From assembly GCF_026017845.1 (NCBI RefSeq), contig NZ_CP100416.1, positions 8,217,857-8,281,856 of the forward strand: a stretch of 64,000 nucleotides of DNA. The letters are read 5' to 3'. This DNA is from Amycolatopsis mediterranei. Its GTDB lineage: Bacteria > Actinomycetota > Actinomycetes > Mycobacteriales > Pseudonocardiaceae. A model generated the notes under the pieces. It was not told where the DNA came from and did no database searches. It saw nothing but the letters and a program-made list of their open reading frames with translations. Below, piece by piece: positions 41,540 to 49,812 of the stretch (within the stretch, counting starts at the first letter, position 1; every line of letters starts with the position of its first letter). A program made the translations under genes and the position numbers.

Positions 41540-42273
41540 CGTTCGACCTCTCCGGCAAGGTCGCGCTGGTCACCGGCGGCAGCCGGGGCCTGGGACTGGA
41601 GATGGTGCGCGCTTTCGCCGCCGCGGGGGCGGACGTGGTGATCACCAGCCGCAAGCTCGACGCGTGCGAAGCAGCCGCCGAGTCGGTTCGGGCGCTCGGC
41701 CGACGCGCCCTGCCGGTCGCGGCGCACGTCGGGCACTGGGACGATCTCGGCCGGCTCACCGACGCCGCGTACGACGAGTTCGGGAAGGTCGACATCCTGG
41801 TCAACAACGCGGGTATGTCACCGCTGGCGCCGTCGTCGGCGGAGACCAGCGAGGAACTGTTCGACAAGGTGATCGGGGTCAACTTCAAGGGCCCGTTCCG
41901 CTTGGCTTCGCTGATCGGGCAGCGCATGGCCGACGGTGACGGGGGTTCGATCATCAACGTCTCTTCTTCGGGAGCGCTGATGCCGCAGCCGCGGTTCGGC
42001 CCGTACGCGGGGGCGAAGGCTGCTCTCAACGCCTTGACGAACGTCTTCGCGTTGGAATACGGGCCGAAGGTGCGGGTGAACACCATCTCGGCCGGGCCGT
42101 TCCTCACCGACGTCTCGAAGGCTTGGGCGCCGGAGAAGCGCGAATCCGCCCGAAGTGCGCTTGGCCGGCCCGGGCGTCCTGAGGAGATCGTCGGCACGGC
42201 GCTGTATCTCGCCGACGACGCATCGAGTTACACGACGGGAGCGCTGATCCGAGTGGACGGCGGGCTGTACTGA
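41536..42273 (+). CDS. SDR-family oxidoreductase
   Basis: A 245-residue SDR: VALVTGGSRGLGLEMVRAFA, VNNAGMSPLAPSSAETSEEL, ISVSSSG-type strand at INVSSSGALMPQPRFG, YAGAK active site, and TTGALIRVDGG. The start overlaps the dehydrogenase by four bases (ATGA). In the levulinate route an SDR interconverts the 4-keto and 4-hydroxyacyl-CoA; this protein could do the same here. Confidence 0.87.
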   Translation: MTFDLSGKVALVTGGSRGLGLEMVRAFAAAGADVVITSRKLDACEAAAESVRALGRRALPVAAHVGHWDDLGRLTDAAYDEFGKVDILVNNAGMSPLAPSSAETSEELFDKVIGVNFKGPFRLASLIGQRMADGDGGSIINVSSSGALMPQPRFGPYAGAKAALNALTNVFALEYGPKVRVNTISAGPFLTDVSKAWAPEKRESARSALGRPGRPEEIVGTALYLADDASSYTTGALIRVDGGLY

Positions 42274-42320
42274 GGACCCGTCTGCGCAGTGCCCGCAGTC
42301 GCCGGCAGTAGCCTGAGCCA

Positions 42321-43508
42321 ATGAGCAGGGCCGAGCGGGACCAGCCACCTCGAAGTTCGAACCACATCGGGCTCAGGTCAAACCTCGTTACAGTCGCGAT
42401 GATACTGACCGGCGTCACGCTTCTATGCGCGGCAACCATTTGGCTGCCGACAGTGATCGTCACGACCACACAGTCGCGCACAGCAGCAGGAGGTCAGCTC
42501 TCCGCCGCTGAAGTGCTCAACGCCGAGAACAGTGTTCGTACATCCCTGATTCAAGCATTTGGTGGAATAATCCTGCTGATTGGGATAGTCCTGACAACAC
42601 GACAACTTCGCATCAACCGGGACCAGGTGGCAGCAAACTGGGCGCAGCTGGAACTCAGCAGACGAACCAGCCTCGAAAGCTTCGAGGCCACCAGGCAGGT
42701 TCAACAGAGAGAGACATTCTCACGGGCCGTGGACCAGCTTGGCAGCGAGAGCACCACCACCCGACTCGGCGGAGCAGCCTCCCTGGAGCAGCTTGCCCGA
42801 GAAGATGATCAGCTTCGAGATATCGCCGTCGAAATCTTGTGTGCCTTCATTCGCAATGGATCCCCACTTGCTCACACGAACAACGGAGATGCAGACCAAG
42901 AGCAACAGGCCCGGTGGGGTCGACCGTCACAGCGGCCACCGGTGGACATCCAGCTGGCTCTCACGGCACTCGGGAGAGCCTGGAACGAAGCGCCTACCCT
43001 GGAAGAACTTCTCCGCCGGACCGACCGAAACCTGGTCGACCTTTCTTCGACGTCCCTCCGCGGCGCAAACCTAACATTGGCACATTTCGAAGGGGCACTG
43101 TTTCGTGGATCAAACTTGCAAGAGGTGAACCTCTCGGGAAGCTTCTGCGAGGGCGCAAACTTCGCTGCCGCGAATTGCGCTCGCGCGAATTTTGCCGGAA
43201 ATCAGATGTCCGGCTCATACTTTTCGGAAGCATCCGCCATCCAGGCAGACTTCCACGGCACCGACCTGTTCATGGCGGATCTCAGCGACGCAGACCTCAG
43301 AGGAGCCCAGTTCGCCCAGGCCAATCTGACAGGATCAGACCTGACCAATGCGCTACTGGCCGACGAAGACGGGACCAACGCCGCGAACTTTCGAGGAGCG
43401 GTAGCAGACGCCACCACCAAGTGGCCGACGGATTTCGATCCCGCTCAGGCCGGAGTCGAGGATGTGACCGACTCCGCTTCCGAGATGGCGAACTCGACGG
43501 ATGAGTAA
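42321..43508 (+). CDS. Membrane-anchored pentapeptide-repeat protein
   Basis: A 395-residue protein with two membrane helices at about residues 22-45 and 78-95, then a helical region and about ten to twelve pentapeptide repeats between residues 240 and 345 (LRGANLTLAHFEG, FCEGANFAAANCARANFAG, ADLSDADLRGAQ). Such repeats form a four-sided beta-helix of unknown binding function. Its base composition is visibly poorer in G+C than its neighbours, and it separates two catabolic operons, which suggests a horizontally acquired insert. No function is proposed. Confidence 0.85.
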   Translation: MSRAERDQPPRSSNHIGLRSNLVTVAMILTGVTLLCAATIWLPTVIVTTTQSRTAAGGQLSAAEVLNAENSVRTSLIQAFGGIILLIGIVLTTRQLRINRDQVAANWAQLELSRRTSLESFEATRQVQQRETFSRAVDQLGSESTTTRLGGAASLEQLAREDDQLRDIAVEILCAFIRNGSPLAHTNNGDADQEQQARWGRPSQRPPVDIQLALTALGRAWNEAPTLEELLRRTDRNLVDLSSTSLRGANLTLAHFEGALFRGSNLQEVNLSGSFCEGANFAAANCARANFAGNQMSGSYFSEASAIQADFHGTDLFMADLSDADLRGAQFAQANLTGSDLTNALLADEDGTNAANFRGAVADATTKWPTDFDPAQAGVEDVTDSASEMANSTDE

Positions 43509-43520
43509 CTCTTGCTCATG

Positions 43521-44753
43521 TCACGTTGCCGCGCCGTCGATCTTCAGCTGGATCAGTTCCTCTTCGGACAAACCCAGTTCACGCAGGACCTCGTCGGTGT
43601 GCTCGGCGAACAGGGGCGCCCGGGTGAGCGTCGCCGCGGTCTCCTCGAACTGGACCGGGTTCGCCACCAGCTCCCGCTCTTTCCCTTCCGCGTCCACGAC
43701 CCGGGCGATCAGCCCGTTCGCGCGCAACGACGGGTCCTGCGCCACCTCCCACGCGTTCTGCACCGCCGCCCACTGGCCCTCGCCGTGCGACAGGATCTCG
43801 GTCCACTCTGCGAACGTCCGCGCCCCGATGATCTCCGCGACGATCTCCGCGGCCGCGGAAGCATTGGCCATGATCTGCGAGACGTCGGCGAAGCGCGGAT
43901 CGGCCGCGAGGTCCTCTCGGCCGGCCAGCCGGCAGAACTCCGGCCAGTACCGGCCCGGCTGCAGCATCGCGAACTCGAGCCACCGGCCGTCAGCTGTGCG
44001 GTACGCGCCGATCAGCGGGTTGGTGGCCGAGCCATACTTCGGCTGCTCTCGCGGGGGCAGCGGGCCGCCCGTCATCAGGGCCTGGTTCACCGAGTACTGG
44101 GTCGCCCACGCGCCCACGCCGAGCAGGGAAACGTCCACAACGGACGGTTCGCCGGTGACCTGGCGCGAGTACAGGGCGGCGGCGATTCCACCCGCGATCG
44201 TCATCCCGCCCATCGAATCGCCGTAGGCACCGGCCGGCATCCTCGGCATCCGCTCGACTTCGGGCAGGGTCAGCCCGGCCGCGCTGCCGCCACGCGCCCA
44301 GAACGCGGTGCTGTCGTAACCGCCCTTGGTGCTCTCCGGCCCCCGGGCACCGAAGCCGCTCCCTCGCACGTAGATGATGTCCGGGTTGATTTCCCGGACG
44401 TCCTCGACGTCGATCTTCAGCTTCGCCCGCGCGCCGGGCAAGAAGTTTGTCAAGAAGACGTCACTGGAGCGGACCAGCTCCTCGAACACCGCCCGCGCGG
44501 ACGGTTTCTCCAGGGCCAGCCCGACACTGCGCTTGCCGCGGTTCGGGCCCTCCATGATCGGGAAGAACGACGAGCCCTCGCTCGCCGTCGCCACACCGAG
44601 CACCCGCGACAACCCGCGTTGGCCGTCACCCCGCTCGGCGTGCTCGATCTTGATGACGTCGGCGCCCCAGTCCGCGAGCACGGCACCCGCCGCAGGGACG
44701 AACGTGAACTGCGCGACCTCCAGGACGCGCACACCTTCCATCGGCCGATGCAC
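43521..44753 (-). CDS. Family III CoA-transferase (CaiB/BaiF)
   Basis: A 410-residue CoA-transferase: MEGVRVLEVAQFTFVPAAGA, GADVIKIEHAERGDGQRGL, MEGPNRGKRSVGLAL and AGAYGDSMGGMTIAGGIAAA with the family's catalytic Asp. The GTG at 44753 follows GAGGAGG by six bases; the internal ATG at 44741 is less likely. Transfers CoA to an organic acid. The last gene of the amidohydrolase operon. The convergent pentapeptide gene ends only 12 bp away. Confidence 0.88.
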   Translation of the reverse strand: MHRPMEGVRVLEVAQFTFVPAAGAVLADWGADVIKIEHAERGDGQRGLSRVLGVATASEGSSFFPIMEGPNRGKRSVGLALEKPSARAVFEELVRSSDVFLTNFLPGARAKLKIDVEDVREINPDIIYVRGSGFGARGPESTKGGYDSTAFWARGGSAAGLTLPEVERMPRMPAGAYGDSMGGMTIAGGIAAALYSRQVTGEPSVVDVSLLGVGAWATQYSVNQALMTGGPLPPREQPKYGSATNPLIGAYRTADGRWLEFAMLQPGRYWPEFCRLAGREDLAADPRFADVSQIMANASAAAEIVAEIIGARTFAEWTEILSHGEGQWAAVQNAWEVAQDPSLRANGLIARVVDAEGKERELVANPVQFEETAATLTRAPLFAEHTDEVLRELGLSEEELIQLKIDGAAT

Positions 44754-44764
44754 TCCGTGCCTCC

Positions 44765-44953
44765 TCACTGAGCGGTGATCGCCCGTTCCGGGCACGCGAA
44801 CGCACCTTCGCGCGCCTTCTCTTCGAGGGCGGCCGGGACTTCGCCGTCGAAGGGCAGTGCGTAGCCGTTGTCGTCGAGTTCGAACACCTCCGGTGCCGTA
44901 GCCGCGCACCGCGCGTGCCCGGAGCACAAACCCGTGTCGATGGTGATCTTCAC
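44765..44953 (-). CDS. [3Fe-4S] ferredoxin (P450-type)
   Basis: A 62-residue ferredoxin with Cys10, Cys16 and Cys54 in a C-x5-C ... C-P pattern, as in P450 redox partners. The GTG overlaps the dehydrogenase stop (GTGA). There is no P450 in this operon, so it may serve the partnerless P450 at 37065. Confidence 0.9.
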   Translation of the reverse strand: MKITIDTGLCSGHARCAATAPEVFELDDNGYALPFDGEVPAALEEKAREGAFACPERAITAQ

Positions 44954-45762
44954 CGAACCACTCCGTTCTCGAGGTTCTCCAGGTCCATCGGCCCGTCGCA
45001 GGCCGCGGCCAGCAGCTTCGCCAGGTCGGCGCCCAGCCCGGCCGCGGTCTCCCGGCAGGCCGCCAGGTCCTTGCGCAGGAACGGCGTGACCGCGGCGACG
45101 TAGCGTTCGGCCCCACCGCGAGCAGCGATGTAGCGCCCCGCGCTGCTCCCGCCGCTGCCGACGGCGAGGGCTTCGAGCAGGACGCTCTCGTCGATCCCCA
45201 TCACCAGGCCCGCCTCCAGTCCCCGCAACGTCACTTGCGAGATCGCGGCGAAGAGCAGGTTGTTGAGCAGCTTCACCCGCAGCGCCGACCCCAGGGAGCC
45301 GGTCGTGATCACAGGATCGGCATACGCACCGACGATCTCGCGCGCCGTCGCGACGGGCCCGGGCTCCCCGCCGAGGTAGACCGTGAGCCGGCCGGCGCGG
45401 ACCGCCTCCGCCGTCCCGCTGAACGCCGCGTCCACGATCGCTGCCTTTCCCATCGGCGCGAGCCTGCTCAGCGTCTCCGGGCGGCCGGTCGTGTGTGACA
45501 CCAGCACCGTGCTCGCCGCCATCTCCCGGACGACCTCGGGCAGGACGTCGAGCACCTGGGCGTCGTCGTACAGGCAGCTCACGACGACATCGCACGCGGC
45601 GAGGTAACGCACCCGGTCGACGAGCTCCGCCCCGGCGGCGCGGAGCCGGTCCCGGACTTCGGTCCGCCGGGCGAACACGCGAACGGGGTGCCCGGCCGCC
45701 AGCAACCGCTCCACCATCGGCTCGCCGATGCTCCCGGCGCCGACGAACCCGATCGTTCCCAC
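44950..45762 (-). CDS. 6-phosphogluconate/3-hydroxyisobutyrate dehydrogenase-family protein
   Basis: A 270-residue beta-hydroxyacid dehydrogenase. NAD(P) site TIGFVGAGSIGEPMVERLLA, the substrate segment DAAFSGTAEAVRAGRLTVYL and the catalytic Lys in VKLLNNLLFAAIS are present. The GTG at 45762 follows GGAGGAG by five bases. It oxidises a hydroxyacid or reduces an imine; relatives act on hydroxyisobutyrate or tartronate semialdehyde. The stop codon is followed by the ferredoxin. Confidence 0.84.
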   Translation of the reverse strand: MGTIGFVGAGSIGEPMVERLLAAGHPVRVFARRTEVRDRLRAAGAELVDRVRYLAACDVVVSCLYDDAQVLDVLPEVVREMAASTVLVSHTTGRPETLSRLAPMGKAAIVDAAFSGTAEAVRAGRLTVYLGGEPGPVATAREIVGAYADPVITTGSLGSALRVKLLNNLLFAAISQVTLRGLEAGLVMGIDESVLLEALAVGSGGSSAGRYIAARGGAERYVAAVTPFLRKDLAACRETAAGLGADLAKLLAAACDGPMDLENLENGVVR

Positions 45763-45780
45763 CGCACTCCTCCGCAACGG

Positions 45781-46599
45781 CTACGGCTTGTTCGTTCCGC
45801 CGGCGTCGACCGTGAACTGCAGACCCGTGACGTACCGCGCCTCGTCCGAGGCGAGGAACAGCACGGCGTTCGACACGTCACGAGGCTCGACGAAGGGGGC
45901 GAGCGGATTCATCGCCCCCAGGCCGAACAGTGGCTCGCGGGCCGACAGCTCCTCGATCGGCACACCGACGGTGATCCCGGTGTCGCTCACTCCGGTGGGG
46001 TGCACCGTGTTCACGCGGATCTCGTACCGAGCCAGCTCGTTGGACAGCGCCTTCATCAGGCCCACCACACCATGCTTGCTCGCCACGTAGTGGGCGTACG
46101 GCACGTGGCCCCGGATCCCGGCGGCCGAGCTGATCATGACGATCGATCCGCCTGCCCCGGCCTCGATCATCCCGGGGAGCGCCGCGCGCGCCGTGTTCCA
46201 GACTCCCTTGAGGTTGACGTCCATGACGACGTCCCATTCCTCTTCGGACAGTTCCCAGGCCCGCCCGGAGCTCATCACACCGGCGTTCGCCACGACGACG
46301 TCGAGCCGGCCGAACTCGGCTGTCGCCGCGTCCACGGCCGCGCGGACGTCGGTGATCGACCGGACGTCGGCCTGGACGGCGACACACCGGCGGCCCGTCG
46401 CCCGCACGAGCGCGACGGTCTCCTCGAGCTGTTCCTTCGAAGCCAGCGAGTAAGGCAGCACGTCGGTGATGTCGTGACAGACGTCGGTGACGACGACGTC
46501 CGCGCCCTCCTCGGCCAGGCGCACCGCGTGCGAGCGGCCCTGCCCGCGGGCCGCACCGGTGACGAGGGCGATCTTGCCCGCCACCCGCCCGGCGGTCAC
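45781..46599 (-). CDS. Mycofactocin-coupled SDR
   Basis: A 272-residue SDR with the signature of mycofactocin-linked dehydrogenases: VTGAARGQGRSHAVRLAEEG, DVCHDITDVLPYSLASKEQL (the insertion that distinguishes the group), YVASKHG active site and VTGLQFTVDAGGTNKP. These enzymes keep NAD tightly bound and pass electrons to the peptide-derived cofactor mycofactocin. It likely oxidises an alcohol. The GTG overlaps the short upstream gene (GTGA). Confidence 0.85.
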   Translation of the reverse strand: MTAGRVAGKIALVTGAARGQGRSHAVRLAEEGADVVVTDVCHDITDVLPYSLASKEQLEETVALVRATGRRCVAVQADVRSITDVRAAVDAATAEFGRLDVVVANAGVMSSGRAWELSEEEWDVVMDVNLKGVWNTARAALPGMIEAGAGGSIVMISSAAGIRGHVPYAHYVASKHGVVGLMKALSNELARYEIRVNTVHPTGVSDTGITVGVPIEELSAREPLFGLGAMNPLAPFVEPRDVSNAVLFLASDEARYVTGLQFTVDAGGTNKP

Positions 46600-46796
46600 G
46601 AGGCAGCCAATTCGTCGACGGCCTCGCGCAGGGCGTGCAGCCGGGTCTGCAGGAGTTCCCGTTCGCCGGGGTCGGCGTCACCCAGGCGTGGCTCGATGTC
46701 CGCGATCTCCTCCTGGAGCCGGCCGGCCGCCTCCTCGCGGGTCAGCAGGTCCAGGTCGGTCCAATCGGACCGCTCGGACTCCGGTCGGCGGCTCAT
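46596..46796 (-). CDS. Small acidic helical protein of unknown function
   Basis: A 66-residue protein. It is rich in Glu and Asp, with heptad-like leucines in RLQEEIADIEPRL and ELLQTRLHALREAVDELA, so it is probably a coiled coil. It overlaps the amidohydrolase stop by four bases at its start and the SDR at its end, so it is co-translated with both. I do not recognise a family. Confidence 0.65.
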   Translation of the reverse strand: MSRRPESERSDWTDLDLLTREEAAGRLQEEIADIEPRLGDADPGERELLQTRLHALREAVDELAAS

Positions 46797-47941
46797 GCGG
46801 CGGGGAAGTTGTAGAGGCGGCGGGTGTTCAGTTCGACGATCTGGTGCACCTCGTCGTCCGGGACGTCGGCGAGCACCTCCGCCGCGTAGGCACGGCTCTT
46901 CGGCCAGTACGAGTCGGAGTGCGGGTAGTCGCATTCCCAGGTGATGTGGTCGACCCCGATGTCGTGCCGGTTGCGCACCCCGAACCGGTCGTCGATGAAA
47001 CAGCCGTGCATGTGCTTGTGGAACAACTCCGACGGCCGCACGTCCTGGTTGACGTTCTGGTAGAACCGGTGCCGTTCCCAGGTGCCGTCGATCCGTTCCA
47101 GCAGGTACGGCACCCAGCCGATCCCGCCCTCGGACAGCCCCACCTTGAGCTTGGGGTGCCGGTGGAACACCGGGGAGAACAGCAGGTCGGCGGTCGCGTA
47201 CATCGAATTGCAGCCGAACAGGGCGATCGTCACGGCGAACGGCGCTTCCGGGGCGGTCTTCGGCGCGCTGCCCGAGGTGCCGAAGTGCAGGCACAGCGGC
47301 ATGTCCGTCTCCTCCGCCGCCGAGAACACGGGGTCCCAGTGGTCGGTGTGGAACGACGGCAGCCCCAGCGGGACCGGATTCTCCGGGAACGAGATCGCCT
47401 TCGCGCCCTTGGCCGCGGTCCGGTGGATCTCGGCCACACAGGCTTCGACGTCCCACAGCGGTAGGATGACCAGCGGGATCAGCCGGTCCGGCGCCGTCGC
47501 GCACCACTCGTCGAGCTGGAAGTCGTTCCACGCCCGCACGCAGAGCAGCGCGAGTTCCGGGTCCTGTCCTTCGAGGAACACCGTGCCGGCGAACCGGGGG
47601 AACGACGGGAAGGACAACGCGCCCCACACCCCGTCCAGGTCCATGTCCCGCAGCCGGACCTTGGGGTCGTAGCAGCCGGGGATCATCTCGTCGTACCGCG
47701 TCGGCTCCATGCCGAACTCCTCGGGCTTCTTGCCCGCCACGGCGTTCAACCCGATGTACGGGTAGATCCGGTCCTCGTAGGTCCACACCTCCGCGGGCGC
47801 GACGCCTTCGCCCCGCGACTGCTCCACGATTCGCGGACCGGCCTCGCGGTGCTTCGCCGGGAGCCGGTCCGACCACAACCGCGGGGGTTCGATCAGGTGG
47901 TCGTCGGTTGACAGCAGCTTCATCCATGACTGCAACGGCAT
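46793..47941 (-). CDS. Amidohydrolase (PF04909, ACMSD-like)
   Basis: A 382-residue metal-dependent hydrolase or decarboxylase. TDDHLIEPP is the N-terminal metal-site stretch, LCLHFGTSGSAP holds the middle His, and ITWECDYPHSDSYWP the distal Asp. Actinomycete members of this group sit in catabolic operons and may decarboxylate or hydrolyse CoA-derived acids. The ATG at 47941 follows GAGGGAGCGACG. First gene of a six-gene minus-strand operon. Confidence 0.85.
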   Translation of the reverse strand: MPLQSWMKLLSTDDHLIEPPRLWSDRLPAKHREAGPRIVEQSRGEGVAPAEVWTYEDRIYPYIGLNAVAGKKPEEFGMEPTRYDEMIPGCYDPKVRLRDMDLDGVWGALSFPSFPRFAGTVFLEGQDPELALLCVRAWNDFQLDEWCATAPDRLIPLVILPLWDVEACVAEIHRTAAKGAKAISFPENPVPLGLPSFHTDHWDPVFSAAEETDMPLCLHFGTSGSAPKTAPEAPFAVTIALFGCNSMYATADLLFSPVFHRHPKLKVGLSEGGIGWVPYLLERIDGTWERHRFYQNVNQDVRPSELFHKHMHGCFIDDRFGVRNRHDIGVDHITWECDYPHSDSYWPKSRAYAAEVLADVPDDEVHQIVELNTRRLYNFPAA

Positions 47942-47991
47942 CGTCGCGCTCCCTCGCCATCCGCCCGGGTCTTCCGAGACTACCTCCGGAC

Positions 47992-48012
47992 GATCATTGT
48001 GTACACCTGATC
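47992..48012. promoter_or_regulatory. Candidate operator between amidohydrolase and DUF35-thiolase genes
   Basis: A GTGTACAC palindrome (47999-48006) flanked by GATCA (47992-47996) and TGATC (48008-48012). It lies in the 188-bp divergent gap, 51 bp upstream of the amidohydrolase start. No GAGGNTACTC copy is seen here. Confidence 0.4.
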
Positions 48013-48129
48013 CCGTGTTGCCTCAGGGCAACTCCGGCACTTTCCCTGCCCACGCGGGACCACCTTCCCACGACTATCGCGCCATGCCTAGTATTAAGTG
48101 CCCTGATTATCTCTCCGAATGGACTCCCC

Positions 48130-49770
48130 ATGACGACGCGCCCCCTCCCACAGCCGACGCTCGCGAGCGCCGGGTTCTGGCGATCGGGCGCCGACGGTGT
48201 GCTCCGGATCGCCTGCTGCGACGACTGCGGGCGGTACTTCCACCCGCCGATGCCGGTGTGCCCCGGCTGCCGCGGGCGCGCGGTGGCGCTCGCGCCCACC
48301 TCCGGGAAGGCGGTGGTCGTCGGCTTCAGCGTCGACCACCAGACGTGGCTGCCCGCGTTCCCGCCGCCCTACGTCGTGGCTGTGGTCGCGCTCGCCGAGG
48401 ACGACCGCGCGCGCCTGACGACGAACATCGTCGGCTGCGAGCCGGACGAGGTGTACGTCGGGATGCGCGTCCGGGTGCGCTTCGAGCAGCAGGAAGACGT
48501 GTACCTGCCGCTGTTCGAACCGGACCCCGAAGCCGACGGACCGGGTCCGCTGCCCGAGCCCCGTGACGTCCGCGCCGCGCTGCGTCCCATGGCTTCTCCC
48601 CGGAAGTACGAGGACCGGGTCGCGCTGACCGGCGTCGGCCAGTCGCGTGTGGGCCGCCGGCTCATGGTCGACCCGATCTCGCTGACCGTCGACGCGTGCC
48701 TGGCCGCGGTGGCGGACGCGGGCCTCGACCTCGACGAGATCGACGGCCTCTCCACCTACCCCGCGGTGAGCCCGACGGGCATGAGCGAAGGCGGGATCAC
48801 CGCACTGTCCGAGGCGCTGCAGCTGCGGCCCACCTGGGTCAACGGCGGGAGCGAGGTGCCGGGGCAGATCGGCTCGATCACCGCCGCCATGCTCGCGGTC
48901 GCCGCCGGGCTGTGCCGGCACGTCCTGTGCTTCCGCACGGTCTGGGAGTCCTCCCACGCCGCCCTGGTCCGGTCCGGTGAGTGGCAGGCGAATGGCGGGC
49001 GCGCCACCGGGATGCTGGAGTGGCGGGCCCCGTTCGGCGCCGTGTCGGCCGCGCAGTGGATCGGCTGTCACGCCTCGCACTACATGCACCGTTACGGCGT
49101 CGGCCGCGAAGCACTCGGCGCCATCGCCGTCACCACGCGGGCCGGCGCCGCGCGGAACCCGGAAGCGCTCTACCGGGACCCGCTGGCGATCGACGACTAC
49201 TTCGGTGCCCGCCTGATCACCACGCCGTTCGGGCTGTACGACTGCGACGTGCCCTGCGACGGGGCGGTGGCCGTCGTCGTCTCGGCGATCGAGACCGCCG
49301 CCGACCGTCCCAAGGCACCCGTTTTCGTCGAGGCCGCGGGGACGGCGATTCTCGAACGGCTCAGCTGGGACCAGGACACCCTCACCCACCTGCCCCAGTC
49401 CCAAGGCCCGTCCGCGCACGTGTGGACCCGGACGGACCTGACCCCGGCCGACGTCGACGTCGCCCTGCTCTACGACGGGTTCACGTTCAACGTCGTGTCC
49501 TGGCTGGAGGGTCTCGGCTTCTGCGGCCCCGGCGAGGCGACCGCCTTCCTCGCCGGCGGCAAGACGATTGCGCTCGACGGCGAACTCCCCCTCAACCCGC
49601 ACGGCGGGCAGCTCTCGGCCGGCCGCCTCCACGGCTACGGCTTCGTCCGCGAAGCCATGCTGCAACTGCGCGGCGAAGCCCACGGACGTCAGGTCGAAGG
49701 CGCGCGGACGGCGGTCGTCACCTCGGGCGGCGGGGTGCCGTCCGGCGTGCTGCTGCTGCGCACGGCATAG
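48130..49770 (+). CDS. DUF35 (zinc ribbon/OB-fold) - SCP2-type thiolase fusion
   Basis: A 546-residue fusion. Residues about 1-150 are a DUF35 unit with a zinc ribbon of two C-x2-C pairs (Cys30/33 and Cys44/47) and an OB-fold. Residues about 165-546 are a non-decarboxylating thiolase-like domain of the lipid-transfer-protein/Ltp group, with VALTGVGQSRVGRR, ALLYDGFTFNVVSWLEGLGF and LNPHGGQLSAGRLHGYGFV. In sterol degradation Ltp2 works with a DUF35-carrying partner as a retro-aldolase that releases the side chain. Here both parts share one chain. The ATG at 48130 has a weak ribosome site. Confidence 0.88.
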   Translation: MTTRPLPQPTLASAGFWRSGADGVLRIACCDDCGRYFHPPMPVCPGCRGRAVALAPTSGKAVVVGFSVDHQTWLPAFPPPYVVAVVALAEDDRARLTTNIVGCEPDEVYVGMRVRVRFEQQEDVYLPLFEPDPEADGPGPLPEPRDVRAALRPMASPRKYEDRVALTGVGQSRVGRRLMVDPISLTVDACLAAVADAGLDLDEIDGLSTYPAVSPTGMSEGGITALSEALQLRPTWVNGGSEVPGQIGSITAAMLAVAAGLCRHVLCFRTVWESSHAALVRSGEWQANGGRATGMLEWRAPFGAVSAAQWIGCHASHYMHRYGVGREALGAIAVTTRAGAARNPEALYRDPLAIDDYFGARLITTPFGLYDCDVPCDGAVAVVVSAIETAADRPKAPVFVEAAGTAILERLSWDQDTLTHLPQSQGPSAHVWTRTDLTPADVDVALLYDGFTFNVVSWLEGLGFCGPGEATAFLAGGKTIALDGELPLNPHGGQLSAGRLHGYGFVREAMLQLRGEAHGRQVEGARTAVVTSGGGVPSGVLLLRTA

Positions 49771-49809
49771 CGGAGCCGGGATCCCGCGGTCGGCGGAAGC
49801 CCGGCTCCG
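49771..49809. terminator. Inverted repeat between convergent genes, probable bidirectional terminator
   Basis: CGGAGCCGGG (49771-49780) and CCCGGCTCCG (49800-49809) are perfect 10-bp arms with a 19-bp loop. They fill the gap between the thiolase-fusion stop and the membrane-protein stop. Confidence 0.6.
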
Positions 49810-49812
49810 AGG

